The position numbers and the translations under genes were made by a program. This document shows positions 17,327 through 28,221 of a stretch of 64,000 nucleotides of DNA, in pieces. The notes under the pieces were generated by a model. The model searched no databases, was not told where the DNA came from, and saw nothing but the letters and a program-made list of their open reading frames with translations. Origin of the DNA: an uncultured Microbulbifer sp. (GTDB lineage Bacteria > Pseudomonadota > Gammaproteobacteria > Pseudomonadales > Cellvibrionaceae); assembly GCF_947504145.1 (NCBI RefSeq), contig NZ_CANNGQ010000002.1, forward strand, positions 434,001 through 498,000, given 5' to 3'. The number at the start of each line of letters is the position of its first letter. The first letter of the stretch is position 1.

Positions 17327-18409
17327 CTAATTAGAATCAATTTCTTGCTCTCTCTTTCCTGCCGATACGCGCATTGCGCGTAATACCGTTGCGCACTCCG
17401 ACAGCGCCAGCCGGCACTGGCTCAAAGTGCCAAAGTTGATAAATCCGTGAAACATGTCGGTATAGCATGAGTGGCGGACGGCGCTACCAGCGCGTCTCAG
17501 TTTTTCCGCATACGCCGCACCCTCGTCTCGCAGTGGGTCGAATCCCGCGGTCAACACAAACGCCGGGGGGAGATTGCTGTGATCTGCAGCGTGTAATACG
17601 CGAAATCGCCAGTCGTCGTCTTCGCTATGTGAAATGTAATGGTTGTGGAACCACTCCAGCCCCGCTTGCGTAAGCAGAAGGCCATCCGCAAATAGTTTTC
17701 GACTGGGCGTCGCTGCATTGCCTTCCGTGCAAGGATAAATTAATAGTTGCAGGCTCGGGCGTGGGAGTTTTTGATCGCGATTCAGTAGACAGGCTACCGC
17801 CGCAAGGTTCGCCCCAGAGCTATCACCACCGATTGCGAGGCGGCTCGCATCCAGGCCCAGTGTGGAGGCTCGCTCGTGAATCCAGTTAAACGCATTTTGA
17901 GTATCGTAAACTGCACTTGGAAACCGGTGTTCCGGCGCAAGCCGATACTCCACTGAAACGATCGCGCAGCCAGAAAGTGCCGCGAGTTGAGCGAGACAGT
18001 TGTCATAACTATCTATACTGCCGAGAACGAAACCACCGCCGTGAAAGTAGACCAGTGCTGCGAGCGGATACTCATCGTTAACTTCCGGTAAGTAGATCCT
18101 TGCAGGTAATGTGCAGTCGGTCAGATCAACGGAGATATCGCGACGAAGGACGCCACTGGGGTTCTCGTGATCCCATGGGTTTCCGCGCACCAAACGCTGT
18201 TCGCGTACTTGACTGGGGTGGTACTCGACCATGGCAGGTAGGCTGTTGATCGCCCGCAAGATGTCGCGTCCCTCGGAAGCAACTTCAATCGCGGCCAGAG
18301 GGGTGCTGGATATATAAGTCTCACCAGCAGTCTGTTCCGCGAGTGGTTTGAGGTCCAAATTTTGAAGCCAATGAAGGCTTCTATCTTCGGCAACTTCTAA
18401 ATCGAACAT
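17327..18409 (-). CDS. Alpha/beta hydrolase of the hormone-sensitive-lipase family
   Basis: A 360-residue esterase. The oxyanion motif HGGGFVLGS and the nucleophile motif GGDSSGANLA are those of bacterial HSL (family IV) esterases; the acid DPLRDEG and catalytic His in DMFHGFINF complete the triad. The ATG chosen encodes MFDLEVAED and has GGAG 11 bases before it. A GTG 87 bases upstream would add 29 residues but lacks a ribosome binding site. There is no signal peptide, so it is probably cytosolic, hydrolysing imported esters, lactones or oligomers. It is the first gene of the minus-strand series and is divergent from the aldehyde dehydrogenase. Confidence 0.85.
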   Translation of the reverse strand: MFDLEVAEDRSLHWLQNLDLKPLAEQTAGETYISSTPLAAIEVASEGRDILRAINSLPAMVEYHPSQVREQRLVRGNPWDHENPSGVLRRDISVDLTDCTLPARIYLPEVNDEYPLAALVYFHGGGFVLGSIDSYDNCLAQLAALSGCAIVSVEYRLAPEHRFPSAVYDTQNAFNWIHERASTLGLDASRLAIGGDSSGANLAAVACLLNRDQKLPRPSLQLLIYPCTEGNAATPSRKLFADGLLLTQAGLEWFHNHYISHSEDDDWRFRVLHAADHSNLPPAFVLTAGFDPLRDEGAAYAEKLRRAGSAVRHSCYTDMFHGFINFGTLSQCRLALSECATVLRAMRVSAGKREQEIDSN

Positions 18410-18740
18410 GTGGGACACTGCTCCGAATACCGTTTTTGTTATATCAATTGAGGTTGGCGCGTACAGCCATAATGGCGTGGGGTGAGCAACCGACACAAGC
18501 GATTAAAACTTGACAGTTTGTTGCGTGAAACGCGACAACGACCAACAGGAGGCGATTCCATTGCACCCTGTGGTTCCTGGAATTCAACTGATCAAGTGTC
18601 ATGAAATTCCCTGGTGCATTTCCGGCAACAGCTGTTGAAATTTGGTTGCTTGACCGGCAGTCGAGCAATTAACACTATTGACCCTGCCATCGGGGGCCGC
18701 GGTAATCGCGGTTGTGATACGTATATTGACTGGACAAGTA
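18410..18740. promoter_or_regulatory. Divergent control region between esterase and aldehyde dehydrogenase
   Basis: A 331-base gap serving two divergent transcripts. It holds an inverted repeat TTGTTGCGT (18518-18526) / ACGCGACAA (18530-18538), one mismatch with a 3-base spacer, which has the T-N11-A geometry of LysR sites. It also holds a perfect 12-bp palindrome CAACAGCTGTTG (18626-18637). Either may bind one of the two island LysR proteins; no promoter boxes could be assigned. Confidence 0.45.
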
Positions 18741-20198
18741 ATGCTTCACTTAAATGACCAATCGTTACTGAGAACTAGAGCATTTGTGGCTGGAAGCTGG
18801 GTTGAAGAACCTGAACTGGGGGAATTCTCAGTATTCAATCCCGCAGACGATAAGGTACTTGCGTCAGTTGCCAACACCGGCCCGAAAACGGCAAATACCG
18901 CGATTGAAAAGGCCGTGGTGGCAATGGAGGGCTGGAAGCGGCGTACAGCGAAAGATAGAGCGCATATTCTGCGCAAGTGGTTCGACCTGATTCTTACGAA
19001 TGCGGAAGATTTGGCACTCATAATGACGGCCGAGCAGGGTAAGCCACTTGCGGAGTCCCAGGCTGAAATTCGTTATGCCGCGTCCTTTGTTGAGTGGTTT
19101 GCGGAAGAGGGTAAACGTGCCTATGGCGACGTAATACCCGCGCATGCGCCGGATTTGCGCTTGCTAACCCTGAAGCAGCCAGTTGGTGTAGTAGCGGCGA
19201 TTACACCGTGGAACTTCCCGAGTGCGATGATTACACGCAAGGCGGCACCGGCACTGGCCGCCGGGTGTGCGCTGGTGATCAAACCCGCCGCTGAGACGCC
19301 GCTCTCCGCGCTGGCATTGGCGGAATTGGCACATAGGGCTGGATTCCCGGATGGGCTTATCAACGTTGTTGTCGGCACGGATGCAGTGGGAATTGGTGGA
19401 GTGCTCAGTGGCCATCCGCAGGTGCGTAAACTGACGTTTACAGGGTCCACTCGAGTGGGAAAACTGCTCATGGCGCAATGTGCGGCAACCGTCAAAAAAA
19501 CATCGATGGAGCTTGGGGGCAATGCGCCTTTTATCATTTTTGATGACGCGGACCTGCGTGCGGCAGTTGCCGGTGTCATGGCTTCTAAGTTTCGCAATGC
19601 GGGGCAGACCTGTATCAGTGCGAATCGAATTCTGGTGCAGGAGGGTATATATCCCGACTTCGTTAGAGAGTTAACCCGCGCCGTAAAAGCATTGAGGCTA
19701 GGCGATGGGAGGGATCCGGATACCGATATTGGCCCACTAATTGATGGCGCGGCGCTGGACAATGTTGACTCCCTGGTTAGGAATGCCCTGGATGGCGGTG
19801 CCATGGCGATGGCGGGAGGCCAAGCGTCTGTTCTAGGTGGGCAGTTTTATGAGCCTACGGTGCTTGTCGATGTCACCCCCGAAATGCGGGTATTCCGCGA
19901 GGAAATATTTGGTCCGGTTGCGCCTGTTGTGCGGTTTTCTTCCGAAGCCGACGCGATCGCGATGGCAAATGATACGAGCGCAGGATTGGCGAGTTACATC
20001 TATACGCAAAATGTTTCGCGAATTTTCCACATGGCGGATGTTTTGGATTATGGGATGGTCGGTATCAACGAGGGAATGATTTCTACCGAAGTCGCCCCAT
20101 TTGGTGGCATGAAAGAATCTGGTGTCGGTCGGGAAGGCTCCAAGTACGGCATCGACGACTATCTCGAGATTAAGTATCTGTGTATCCGCGGTGGTTGA
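18741..20198 (+). CDS. gabD: NAD(P)-dependent aldehyde dehydrogenase, succinate-semialdehyde type
   Basis: A 485-residue aldehyde dehydrogenase, the usual length for GabD. The catalytic cysteine lies in FRNAGQTCISANR and the general-base glutamate in MELGGNAPF. TPWNFPSAM, KPAAETPLSALA and FTGSTRVGK are the cofactor motifs, and EQGKPLAE and GGMKESGVGREGSKYG are typical of succinate-semialdehyde dehydrogenases. The reaction would be succinate semialdehyde to succinate. Start at the ATG of MLHLNDQSLL; the upstream open frame looks non-coding. Related glutarate-semialdehyde dehydrogenases cannot be excluded. It is followed after 74 bases by the second LysR gene. Confidence 0.82.
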   Translation: MLHLNDQSLLRTRAFVAGSWVEEPELGEFSVFNPADDKVLASVANTGPKTANTAIEKAVVAMEGWKRRTAKDRAHILRKWFDLILTNAEDLALIMTAEQGKPLAESQAEIRYAASFVEWFAEEGKRAYGDVIPAHAPDLRLLTLKQPVGVVAAITPWNFPSAMITRKAAPALAAGCALVIKPAAETPLSALALAELAHRAGFPDGLINVVVGTDAVGIGGVLSGHPQVRKLTFTGSTRVGKLLMAQCAATVKKTSMELGGNAPFIIFDDADLRAAVAGVMASKFRNAGQTCISANRILVQEGIYPDFVRELTRAVKALRLGDGRDPDTDIGPLIDGAALDNVDSLVRNALDGGAMAMAGGQASVLGGQFYEPTVLVDVTPEMRVFREEIFGPVAPVVRFSSEADAIAMANDTSAGLASYIYTQNVSRIFHMADVLDYGMVGINEGMISTEVAPFGGMKESGVGREGSKYGIDDYLEIKYLCIRGG

Positions 20199-20272
20199 GC
20201 ACTGGTGACGTTGCCATGTGCGAGTTTGTGAATATTAACAAGCATTGATAATGCAAGGGTTGAGGCGATAAA

Positions 20273-21214
20273 GTGGCCAGGAATTACCCACCGCTGAACG
20301 CGCTGTTGTTTTTTGTTACTGCTGCGCGCACTTTGAGCTTTACGCGAACAGCGGAAGAACTCTTTGTTACTAGATCTGCAGTGAGCCGGCAAATCAAGGG
20401 GCTGGAAGATTTTCTCAGTGTCGGCCTGTTTCATCGGGCCAAATCTGGATTGGAGCTGACCCCGGCGGGTGTTAGTTATGCCAATGCGCTATCTCTTTGC
20501 TTTGCCGATATAAAATTGGCAACCGATACAATCATGGGGCAGCAAGGAGAGAGAAAATTCAAACTCGGGCTTTCAGCCACCTTTAATTCAACCTGGCTGA
20601 TCGGGCGTTTGAACAGACTCTATGATTTACATCCGGAACTGGCCGTCGCTTTTGTAACCAATGCGCTGGATACTACGGAAGAGTCGGTAGACTTTAGTAG
20701 TGGGATAATGGACGCAGCCGTGCGATTGGGTAATGGAAAATGGGCAGGGTGTCAGAGTGATAAGCTGCTGGATATCCATATTCAACTGGTGTGTGCTCCT
20801 GAACTATTGCGTGCACCAGATGCGGTAATGTCGTTGTTCGAACTGGAAGCTCAACCATGGTTGGGGTACAAGCACCTTCCCGAGTTGTGGTCAAATTGGC
20901 TCGCGGAAGCGGGGTGTGGCAGTTCGGTTCTGGCGCGCAAGCGAGTGATGACCTTTGACAATGTGGCGGTGGCGGTGCAGGCAGCAGTGGACGGACTCGG
21001 GATCATTCCCATGTATCGGCCGCTAGTTGACCCTTTGCTCGATTCAGGAAAATTAGTCGTAGCACACGATTTTAAAATGCTTAGCGAGAAAGCATACTAT
21101 TTTGTATGCCCTTCTAATTATACCGCTCACAAACCGACGGTACTATTTCGAGAGTGGATTATTGCGGAAGCGGAAATGTTTATGCGTCGGCGGTTTTTGC
21201 CTTCTGGCGAGTAG
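20273..21214 (+). CDS. LysR-family transcriptional regulator, second of two paralogues
   Basis: A 313-residue LysR protein with an N-terminal helix-turn-helix (TAARTLSFTRTAEELFVTRSAVSRQI) and an effector-binding domain. It starts at GTG with GAGG 7 bases upstream. Residue by residue it parallels the regulator at 10955-11875 (PPLNA, AARTL, LSATFN, DNVAVAVQAAVDGLGIIPMY), so both derive from one duplication. Lying directly downstream of the aldehyde dehydrogenase on the same strand, it is the likely regulator of the divergent region at 18410-18740. Confidence 0.87.
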   Translation: MARNYPPLNALLFFVTAARTLSFTRTAEELFVTRSAVSRQIKGLEDFLSVGLFHRAKSGLELTPAGVSYANALSLCFADIKLATDTIMGQQGERKFKLGLSATFNSTWLIGRLNRLYDLHPELAVAFVTNALDTTEESVDFSSGIMDAAVRLGNGKWAGCQSDKLLDIHIQLVCAPELLRAPDAVMSLFELEAQPWLGYKHLPELWSNWLAEAGCGSSVLARKRVMTFDNVAVAVQAAVDGLGIIPMYRPLVDPLLDSGKLVVAHDFKMLSEKAYYFVCPSNYTAHKPTVLFREWIIAEAEMFMRRRFLPSGE

Positions 21215-21297
21215 AAGCTAGACAAAACGATAAACGACTTAGCTGGATCTTTCTGTCATTAACCTTGCCTTCAGTGTCATATTGGTGAGGCTGGAGA

Positions 21298-21329
21298 CCT
21301 CCGGAGCCGCACAAGCCCGGCTCCGGAGG
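21298..21329. terminator. Convergent stem-loop between LysR and PHB-depolymerase-like genes
   Basis: CCTCCGGAGCCG (21298-21309) pairs perfectly with CGGCTCCGGAGG (21318-21329), loop 8 bases. It sits between two convergent genes (stops at 21214 and 21370). There is no T-tract on either side, so termination by this hairpin is plausible rather than shown. Confidence 0.5.
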
Positions 21330-21369
21330 GAGTTCGTCGAATCTAATACCTGCAGATCAATACATTCGA

Positions 21370-22686
21370 TTACGGACAGCTGCCCGCTTCAAAGTAGCCT
21401 TCACTGGTTTCTGATACAGTGGTGTAAGAGAAGGGCCCGGCAAACGCCAGTTCCTCACCACTGCCTTTTGCATAGTAATGATAGACCCAATTGAAGTACC
21501 AAACCGTTGCTCGCTGGGGAGTGCTGTTGTAGTGGTAGGTGTTGGTTGTTGTGTATTCTTTACATGTCCAGGCACTGCAGGCCAAATCACTGCCACTACA
21601 GTTCTGATCAATGCCGTCATCACATATCTCAATCGCATCGGGGTTGATGTTGGCATCCTGGTCATTGCAGTCGCTGCCGGAGCTGAACCCATCGCCGTCG
21701 CTATCAACCCCAGAAGAGCCACCAATTCGACGATTGTTGTCAAAAAACCATTGGGTTACGTAGTTGGGGTAGTCAACTTTGGTGTTGACGAAGTAGCCGA
21801 AGTTGCCGCCATTTCCCGTAGACCAATCGTGTCCCATGCCGCTGACTGAAATTCGAGATACCCGAGGTCCAGTGGTGTCTGAAAATATGACTTTGGTGCC
21901 ACCGTTTGCGATGCTGGTCGCCAGCCCTTGTATGGGCGCGCCGTATACGAGGCTCATTATTTCTGCGCCATGTTGATTGAAGCCCGGTGCCACGGTGGAG
22001 TCTGAGCTACCGTGAATAGTTGAATAGATTTGTGTGGCGAGATGTGGAGCGTTACTGCCGGCTAAATTATTGCAATGCGCTGCTTTACTGGTGTCCGAGT
22101 AATTCCAGGGTACGCTGGAATATTGATAGACGCTCGTGCCTAGTCCCGGGCCTGCGGAGCTACCGACACCTGAAAAAATATCCGGAGCGAGGCAGGCGAT
22201 AACATTGGCTTGTCCGCCGCCGGAAGAAAACCCGGTGATGTAAACCTGGTTTGGGTCAATATTCAGTGCGGGCCGGCTAATCAGGTCAATCGCTAGGTTG
22301 ATGATTTCGTTGTTGTGTTTGTTGCTTCGGGTATGACTCTCGCCATAGTAATCCCAGCAGCTCATATTTGATGCACCATTTCCCGGGACATCTGGCAGGG
22401 CGACAACCATTCCGAACTGATCGGCCGTGGGCTTCCAGTCCGCATTATTCTTCATGTCGGTGTTGCTCATGGAGCAGCCGTGAAGATTTATCATCAGTGC
22501 GCGTTTATTGTTTACAAGTGGTTGAGTTGTCGGCAGGTAAATATGTACGGAGTCCATACCCGCAAGGTAGTATTCCGTAGTCCAGCTGCCGGCATGTGAT
22601 TGCATAGAAATCAACAGATTCAATGCCGTGAGCATGTATATGATTCGGAAGAGCTTTCTATTTGATGGTTGTGATTTTTGTTTCAT
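21370..22686 (-). CDS. Secreted PHB-depolymerase-like esterase with MopE-type metal-binding motif
   Basis: A 438-residue secreted hydrolase of the PHB depolymerase/LpqC esterase type. Residues 1-32 are a signal peptide. The catalytic domain (about 45-315) has the oxyanion NLHGCS, the nucleophile in GFSSGG (Ser154), Asp229 in HGSSDSTV and His286 in GMGHDW. Residues 328-366 form a calcium- or metal-binding motif, DSDGDGF...DCNDQD...EICDDGIDQNC, as in MopE-like repeats. A Cys-bounded aromatic C-terminal module follows (375-438). The ATG chosen has GGTGAG upstream. It may depolymerise a polyester outside the cell and so feed the adjacent island; the substrate is not proven. Confidence 0.78.
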   Translation of the reverse strand: MKQKSQPSNRKLFRIIYMLTALNLLISMQSHAGSWTTEYYLAGMDSVHIYLPTTQPLVNNKRALMINLHGCSMSNTDMKNNADWKPTADQFGMVVALPDVPGNGASNMSCWDYYGESHTRSNKHNNEIINLAIDLISRPALNIDPNQVYITGFSSGGGQANVIACLAPDIFSGVGSSAGPGLGTSVYQYSSVPWNYSDTSKAAHCNNLAGSNAPHLATQIYSTIHGSSDSTVAPGFNQHGAEIMSLVYGAPIQGLATSIANGGTKVIFSDTTGPRVSRISVSGMGHDWSTGNGGNFGYFVNTKVDYPNYVTQWFFDNNRRIGGSSGVDSDGDGFSSGSDCNDQDANINPDAIEICDDGIDQNCSGSDLACSAWTCKEYTTTNTYHYNSTPQRATVWYFNWVYHYYAKGSGEELAFAGPFSYTTVSETSEGYFEAGSCP

Positions 22687-23062
22687 TATTCTCACCATGT
22701 TTATAATGTATTGTTATAGTTAGGTCGGTTTTGAAGTGAACTGTACAAATACTCCTGATGCATTTAGGTGTTTGTTTGTGAAATTTGATGCTCAACAATC
22801 ATCCGAATCGGGTCAAGTGATTTAAAGTAACCAGGTGTCAACCTGAGATCACCAGAATTTAAGTGTGCTTTTCGGTTTTACTTTGACGAGTGCGCGACAC
22901 TTGGCTGTGTTTGTTTTTTGTTCTGCACGGAGGTGTGACGTATAAACGCCGGGGGATTTGCCTGGTTTCTGGCGGGCGCTGTCACGTTGAATTTCTCATG
23001 GATGTTCGGGTTCTCACCGCCTACCATAGACTTACCCAATTGGTAGGAGCCCACTCAACCCA
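22687..23062. other. A/T-richer divergent gap upstream of the CoA-transferase fusion
   Basis: A 376-base gap between divergent genes, visibly more A/T-rich near the PHB-depolymerase-like gene than the surrounding coding DNA. It presumably holds both promoters. I could not assign convincing promoter boxes or an RNA structure; a short inverted repeat AGGT-GTCA-ACCT near 22835 is the only symmetry noticed. Confidence 0.35.
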
Positions 23063-24943
23063 ATGCCACCTCTGACAAGTCCGAAAACCGATGAAATCAT
23101 CCCGTGGGATCAGCTGCTAAAAAGCGGCTGCCGAATTTTTCTGGGCTCTCACGCCGCCGTGCCCAACGCATTGATGACTGACCTTGTTGCCAATAGCCGG
23201 GGCCTCCATGACATTGAAGTGACCCACGTATTTACCCTCTCTGACAACTTCTGGGCTGAGCGCAAATACGCCGAACTGTTCACCGTCAACGCCCTGTATA
23301 TCGGCGGTACCGCGGTGCGCAATGCAGTGGCGGAAGGGCGTGCGGATTACACACCGACCTTCCTTTCCGAAGTGCCCAAGCTGTTCGGTGATCATGTACT
23401 GCCATTGGATGCAGCATTGATCATGGTCAGCCCGCCCGATGAGCTGGGGTACTGCTCTTTGGGCGTGAGCGTGGATGTGGTTTCCTCTGCGGTAGAAAAT
23501 GCCCCGGTGGTGATTGCCCAGGTAAACCCGGCGATGCCTCGTACCAGCGGCCATACGTTTATTCATCGCGATCAGATCCACGCCTGGATGACGGTTGAAA
23601 CACCTATCCCAGAGTCGCCACCGCCAGAAATGGATCAGGCGGTGGAGCAGATCGGGCAGTATGTATCGGTGCTGGTGGAGAATGGCTCCACCCTGCAGAT
23701 TGGTATGGGTAAAGTCCACGATGCGGTATTGCGCTATCTGGGGAACCACAAAGACCTGGGCATACATTCGGAAATGATTTCTGACGGTGTGGCACAACTG
23801 ATGAAAAGCGGTGTAATCAATAACCGCAAGAAAACCTTTCATAAGGGCAAGACCATCACCAGTTATTGCATGGGGTCGAAAATGCTATACGACTTTGTCG
23901 ATGGTAATCCCCATGTGGAGCTCTACCCCGCGGAGCATGTCAGCTCGCCGGTTAAAATCGCCCGCAATGAAAAGATGGTGGCGATCAACAGTGCCATCGA
24001 AGTGGATTTGACCGGACAGGTAGTTTCCGACTCCATCGGCAGTTTGCTGTATAGCGGTATCGGCGGGCAGGTGGATTTTATTCGTGGTGCCGCACTGAGC
24101 AAGGGAGGAAAGCCGATCATTGCGCTGCCGTCTACTGCGAAAGACAAGGATGGTAAATTGATCTCCCGTATCGTCGCGTCGCTTACTCCTGGCGGGGGCG
24201 TGGTGACGTCCCGTGCGCATGTGCACTATGTGGTAACCGAATACGGTATCGCTTCACTGCGCGGAAAGAGCGTGCGCGAACGCACCCTGGAAATGATCCG
24301 CATCGCCCACCCGGATTTTCGCCGCGCGCTGTTGGAGAAAGTGCGCGAGTTCTACTGGGTGCCGGAATACCAGGAGCAGGCGCCCACTGCGGTACCTGAA
24401 TTGGGCCCGGTCGACCAAAAACGCTATACGTTTGACGGCATCCGCTATACCTTGCGCCCCCTGCGCCCTTCCGATGAACGGCGGCTTCAGGAATTTTTCT
24501 ACACCCACAACAAAGAAACCCTGATGATGCGTTACAACCACCATGTAACGCAGATGTCCCGGGAGAAATCCTGCAATCTGGTCAGTGTTGACCAGCGCAA
24601 AGATCTCGCACTGTGCTTTACCGACCTGGATGGGGCCAGTGAAGTTATCCAGGGGGTGGGGCGCTATTACTTTTACGAAGCGAGCAATAGCTGCGAAGTC
24701 GCCTTCGTTATTAAAGAGAGCCGACGTGGCCAGGGCATCGCCACCACCCTGCTGAAAGAAATGGAAACCGTCGCCCGCGCGCGGGGTATCGAGAAGATGT
24801 TTGCCTGTGTGCGCCGGGACAATACACCCATGCTCAAAATTTTTGAAAGCAACGGTTTTGTTTCCCGGGTGGGTGACAGTATGGACGAGCTCTATCTGGA
24901 ACTGGATTTGTCCGCCGGTAATACACAAGAACAAAAGGACTGA
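23063..24943 (+). CDS. Acetyl-CoA hydrolase/transferase fused to GNAT acetyltransferase
   Basis: A 626-residue fusion. Residues about 10-440 are an acetyl-CoA hydrolase/4-hydroxybutyrate CoA-transferase-type domain, with LVENGSTLQIGMGKVHDAV, HSEMISDGV, the glycine-rich YSGIGGQVDFIRGA and VTEYGIASLRGKS. Residues about 450-615 are a GNAT domain; RRGQGIATTLL is its acetyl-CoA pyrophosphate loop. Such proteins are known as bifunctional acyl-CoA transferase/GNAT proteins. The first part would move CoA between acyl groups or hydrolyse acetyl-CoA; the second could acetylate a protein lysine. It is followed after 7 bases by the deacetylase gene, with acs just beyond. The ATG has a distant GGAG. Confidence 0.87.
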   Translation: MPPLTSPKTDEIIPWDQLLKSGCRIFLGSHAAVPNALMTDLVANSRGLHDIEVTHVFTLSDNFWAERKYAELFTVNALYIGGTAVRNAVAEGRADYTPTFLSEVPKLFGDHVLPLDAALIMVSPPDELGYCSLGVSVDVVSSAVENAPVVIAQVNPAMPRTSGHTFIHRDQIHAWMTVETPIPESPPPEMDQAVEQIGQYVSVLVENGSTLQIGMGKVHDAVLRYLGNHKDLGIHSEMISDGVAQLMKSGVINNRKKTFHKGKTITSYCMGSKMLYDFVDGNPHVELYPAEHVSSPVKIARNEKMVAINSAIEVDLTGQVVSDSIGSLLYSGIGGQVDFIRGAALSKGGKPIIALPSTAKDKDGKLISRIVASLTPGGGVVTSRAHVHYVVTEYGIASLRGKSVRERTLEMIRIAHPDFRRALLEKVREFYWVPEYQEQAPTAVPELGPVDQKRYTFDGIRYTLRPLRPSDERRLQEFFYTHNKETLMMRYNHHVTQMSREKSCNLVSVDQRKDLALCFTDLDGASEVIQGVGRYYFYEASNSCEVAFVIKESRRGQGIATTLLKEMETVARARGIEKMFACVRRDNTPMLKIFESNGFVSRVGDSMDELYLELDLSAGNTQEQKD

Positions 24944-24950
24944 ACTGCGC

Positions 24951-25877
24951 ATGGCCACCGTCGGATTTTTTTCCAGTCCCGCTTGTAGTAAACACGATAT
25001 GGGCGGTGAACAGCCCGAGTGCCCGGAGCGCCTCGATGCCATCCAGGATCAACTGCTCTCCAGCGGCATGGAGTTCGTCCTGCGCTTCTTCGATGCCCCA
25101 CAGGCGACTCGTGAACAGATCGAGCAGGTGCATACCCCGGAATATGTCGAATCCATTTTCGCCCGCGCCCCCAGTGAGGGTATCGAAGTGCTCGACGAAG
25201 ACACTCGCATGTGCCCCCACACCCTCGCCGCCGCTCTCCACGCCGCCGGCGCCGCCGTGGACGCTGTGGACAAGGTCATTGCCGGCGAACTCAATGCCGC
25301 CTTCTGCGCCGTGCGCCCCCCGGGGCACCACGCCGAGCGCGACAAAGCCATGGGCTTCTGCCTGTTCAATAACATCGCCATCGCCGCCGCCCACGCCCGT
25401 GCGCAGTACGGCCTCGACCGCGTCGCCATCCTCGACTTCGACGTCCACCACGGCAATGGCACCGAAGACTTCGTGGCCGGTCGCGAGGGCTACCTGCTCT
25501 GCTCCAGCTTTCAGTCCCCTTACTACCCGTTCACCGGGACCGGCGAACTGCCGGATAACATCGTCAACTCGCCTCTCGAGGCCGGTGCCGGTGGCGATGC
25601 CCTGCGCGAAGTCGTCGAAAAACAGTGGCTGCCGGCGCTGGAGAAATTCCGGCCGCAGATGCTGTTTATCTCCGCCGGGTTTGATGGGCACGTGGAAGAT
25701 GCCATGGCGCAGTTGCGCTTTAAGGAGGAAGATTATTTGTGGGTCACAGAAAAGCTGCGAGAGTACGCAGACCAGCACTGCGAGGGGCGAGTTGTCTCGG
25801 CTCTGGAAGGCGGCTATGCGCTGTCCGCCCTCGGCCGCAGCGTGGTCGCCCACCTGAAAGGTCTGATCGGCAGCTGA
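24951..25877 (+). CDS. Histone-deacetylase-family (AcuC/HDAC-like) deacetylase
   Basis: A 308-residue zinc-dependent deacetylase of the arginase/deacetylase fold. The catalytic His pair lies in RPPGHHAERDKAMGFCLFNN. The zinc ligands are in DFDVHHGNGTED and SAGFDGH, and LEGGY supplies the C-terminal loop. It starts 7 bases after the CoA-transferase/GNAT stop, so the two are probably co-translated. In Bacillus, AcuC of this family reverses acetylation of acetyl-CoA synthetase by the GNAT AcuA. The same pairing here, next to acs, supports a comparable role. Acetylpolyamine deacetylation is the main alternative. Confidence 0.85.
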   Translation: MATVGFFSSPACSKHDMGGEQPECPERLDAIQDQLLSSGMEFVLRFFDAPQATREQIEQVHTPEYVESIFARAPSEGIEVLDEDTRMCPHTLAAALHAAGAAVDAVDKVIAGELNAAFCAVRPPGHHAERDKAMGFCLFNNIAIAAAHARAQYGLDRVAILDFDVHHGNGTEDFVAGREGYLLCSSFQSPYYPFTGTGELPDNIVNSPLEAGAGGDALREVVEKQWLPALEKFRPQMLFISAGFDGHVEDAMAQLRFKEEDYLWVTEKLREYADQHCEGRVVSALEGGYALSALGRSVVAHLKGLIGS

Positions 25878-26204
25878 ATCCCAGCCGCCACACACCCACA
25901 TAGTGGATGCCTCAACCCCAGAAAAAAGGCACCAGAATCCAACCCAAAACTGGGAATCCGCAAACTCCGCACGCTATGATGAAGTGATAGAAGGGGTGAC
26001 AGCGTTGTCATTCCGTGGTCGCCAATGGTATAACTTATCGGGATAAATGCCCTCACGCCGCCCTCCGGGATCGCTCTCCAGAGCACTTTCCGGTAAGCCC
26101 GGCCCGGGGCGTAATAGCGATGACCGCGTCAAAGTGACTGCCCACTAACCGCAGCACTCAAAGGAAGACGCAGCAGCCCGATAATACTAATAAGGGAGAA
26201 AACG
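25878..26204. promoter_or_regulatory. acs upstream region with candidate sigma-70 promoter
   Basis: A 327-base gap before acs with no gene. TTGTCA (26005-26010) and TATAAC (26029-26034), 18 bases apart, form a reasonable sigma-70 promoter about 170 bases ahead of the acs start, leaving a long leader. A good ribosome binding site, AAGGGAGAA, lies just before the ATG. A separate promoter would let acs be expressed independently of the deacetylase operon. Confidence 0.4.
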
Positions 26205-28142
<1,938 letters not shown>

Positions 28143-28175
28143 TAGCCAAGTGCACGTTCACTGAGCGCTGAAACG

Positions 28176-28204
28176 AAAAACGCCGGGCATTGCCCGGCGT
28201 TTTT
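28176..28204. terminator. Bidirectional terminator between acs and TonB receptor
   Basis: CGCCGGGC (28181-28188) pairs with GCCCGGCG (28192-28199) around a 3-base loop, flanked by five A residues on the left and five T residues on the right. It therefore works for acs on the plus strand and for the convergent TonB receptor gene (stop at 28222) on the minus strand. Confidence 0.9.
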
Positions 28205-28221
28205 GTTCCACCTGCTTTTTA

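Noticed and set aside
22890-23075. Small plus-strand frame (61 codons) upstream of the CoA-transferase fusion
   Set aside because: No ribosome binding site or family, and it overlaps the start of the real gene.
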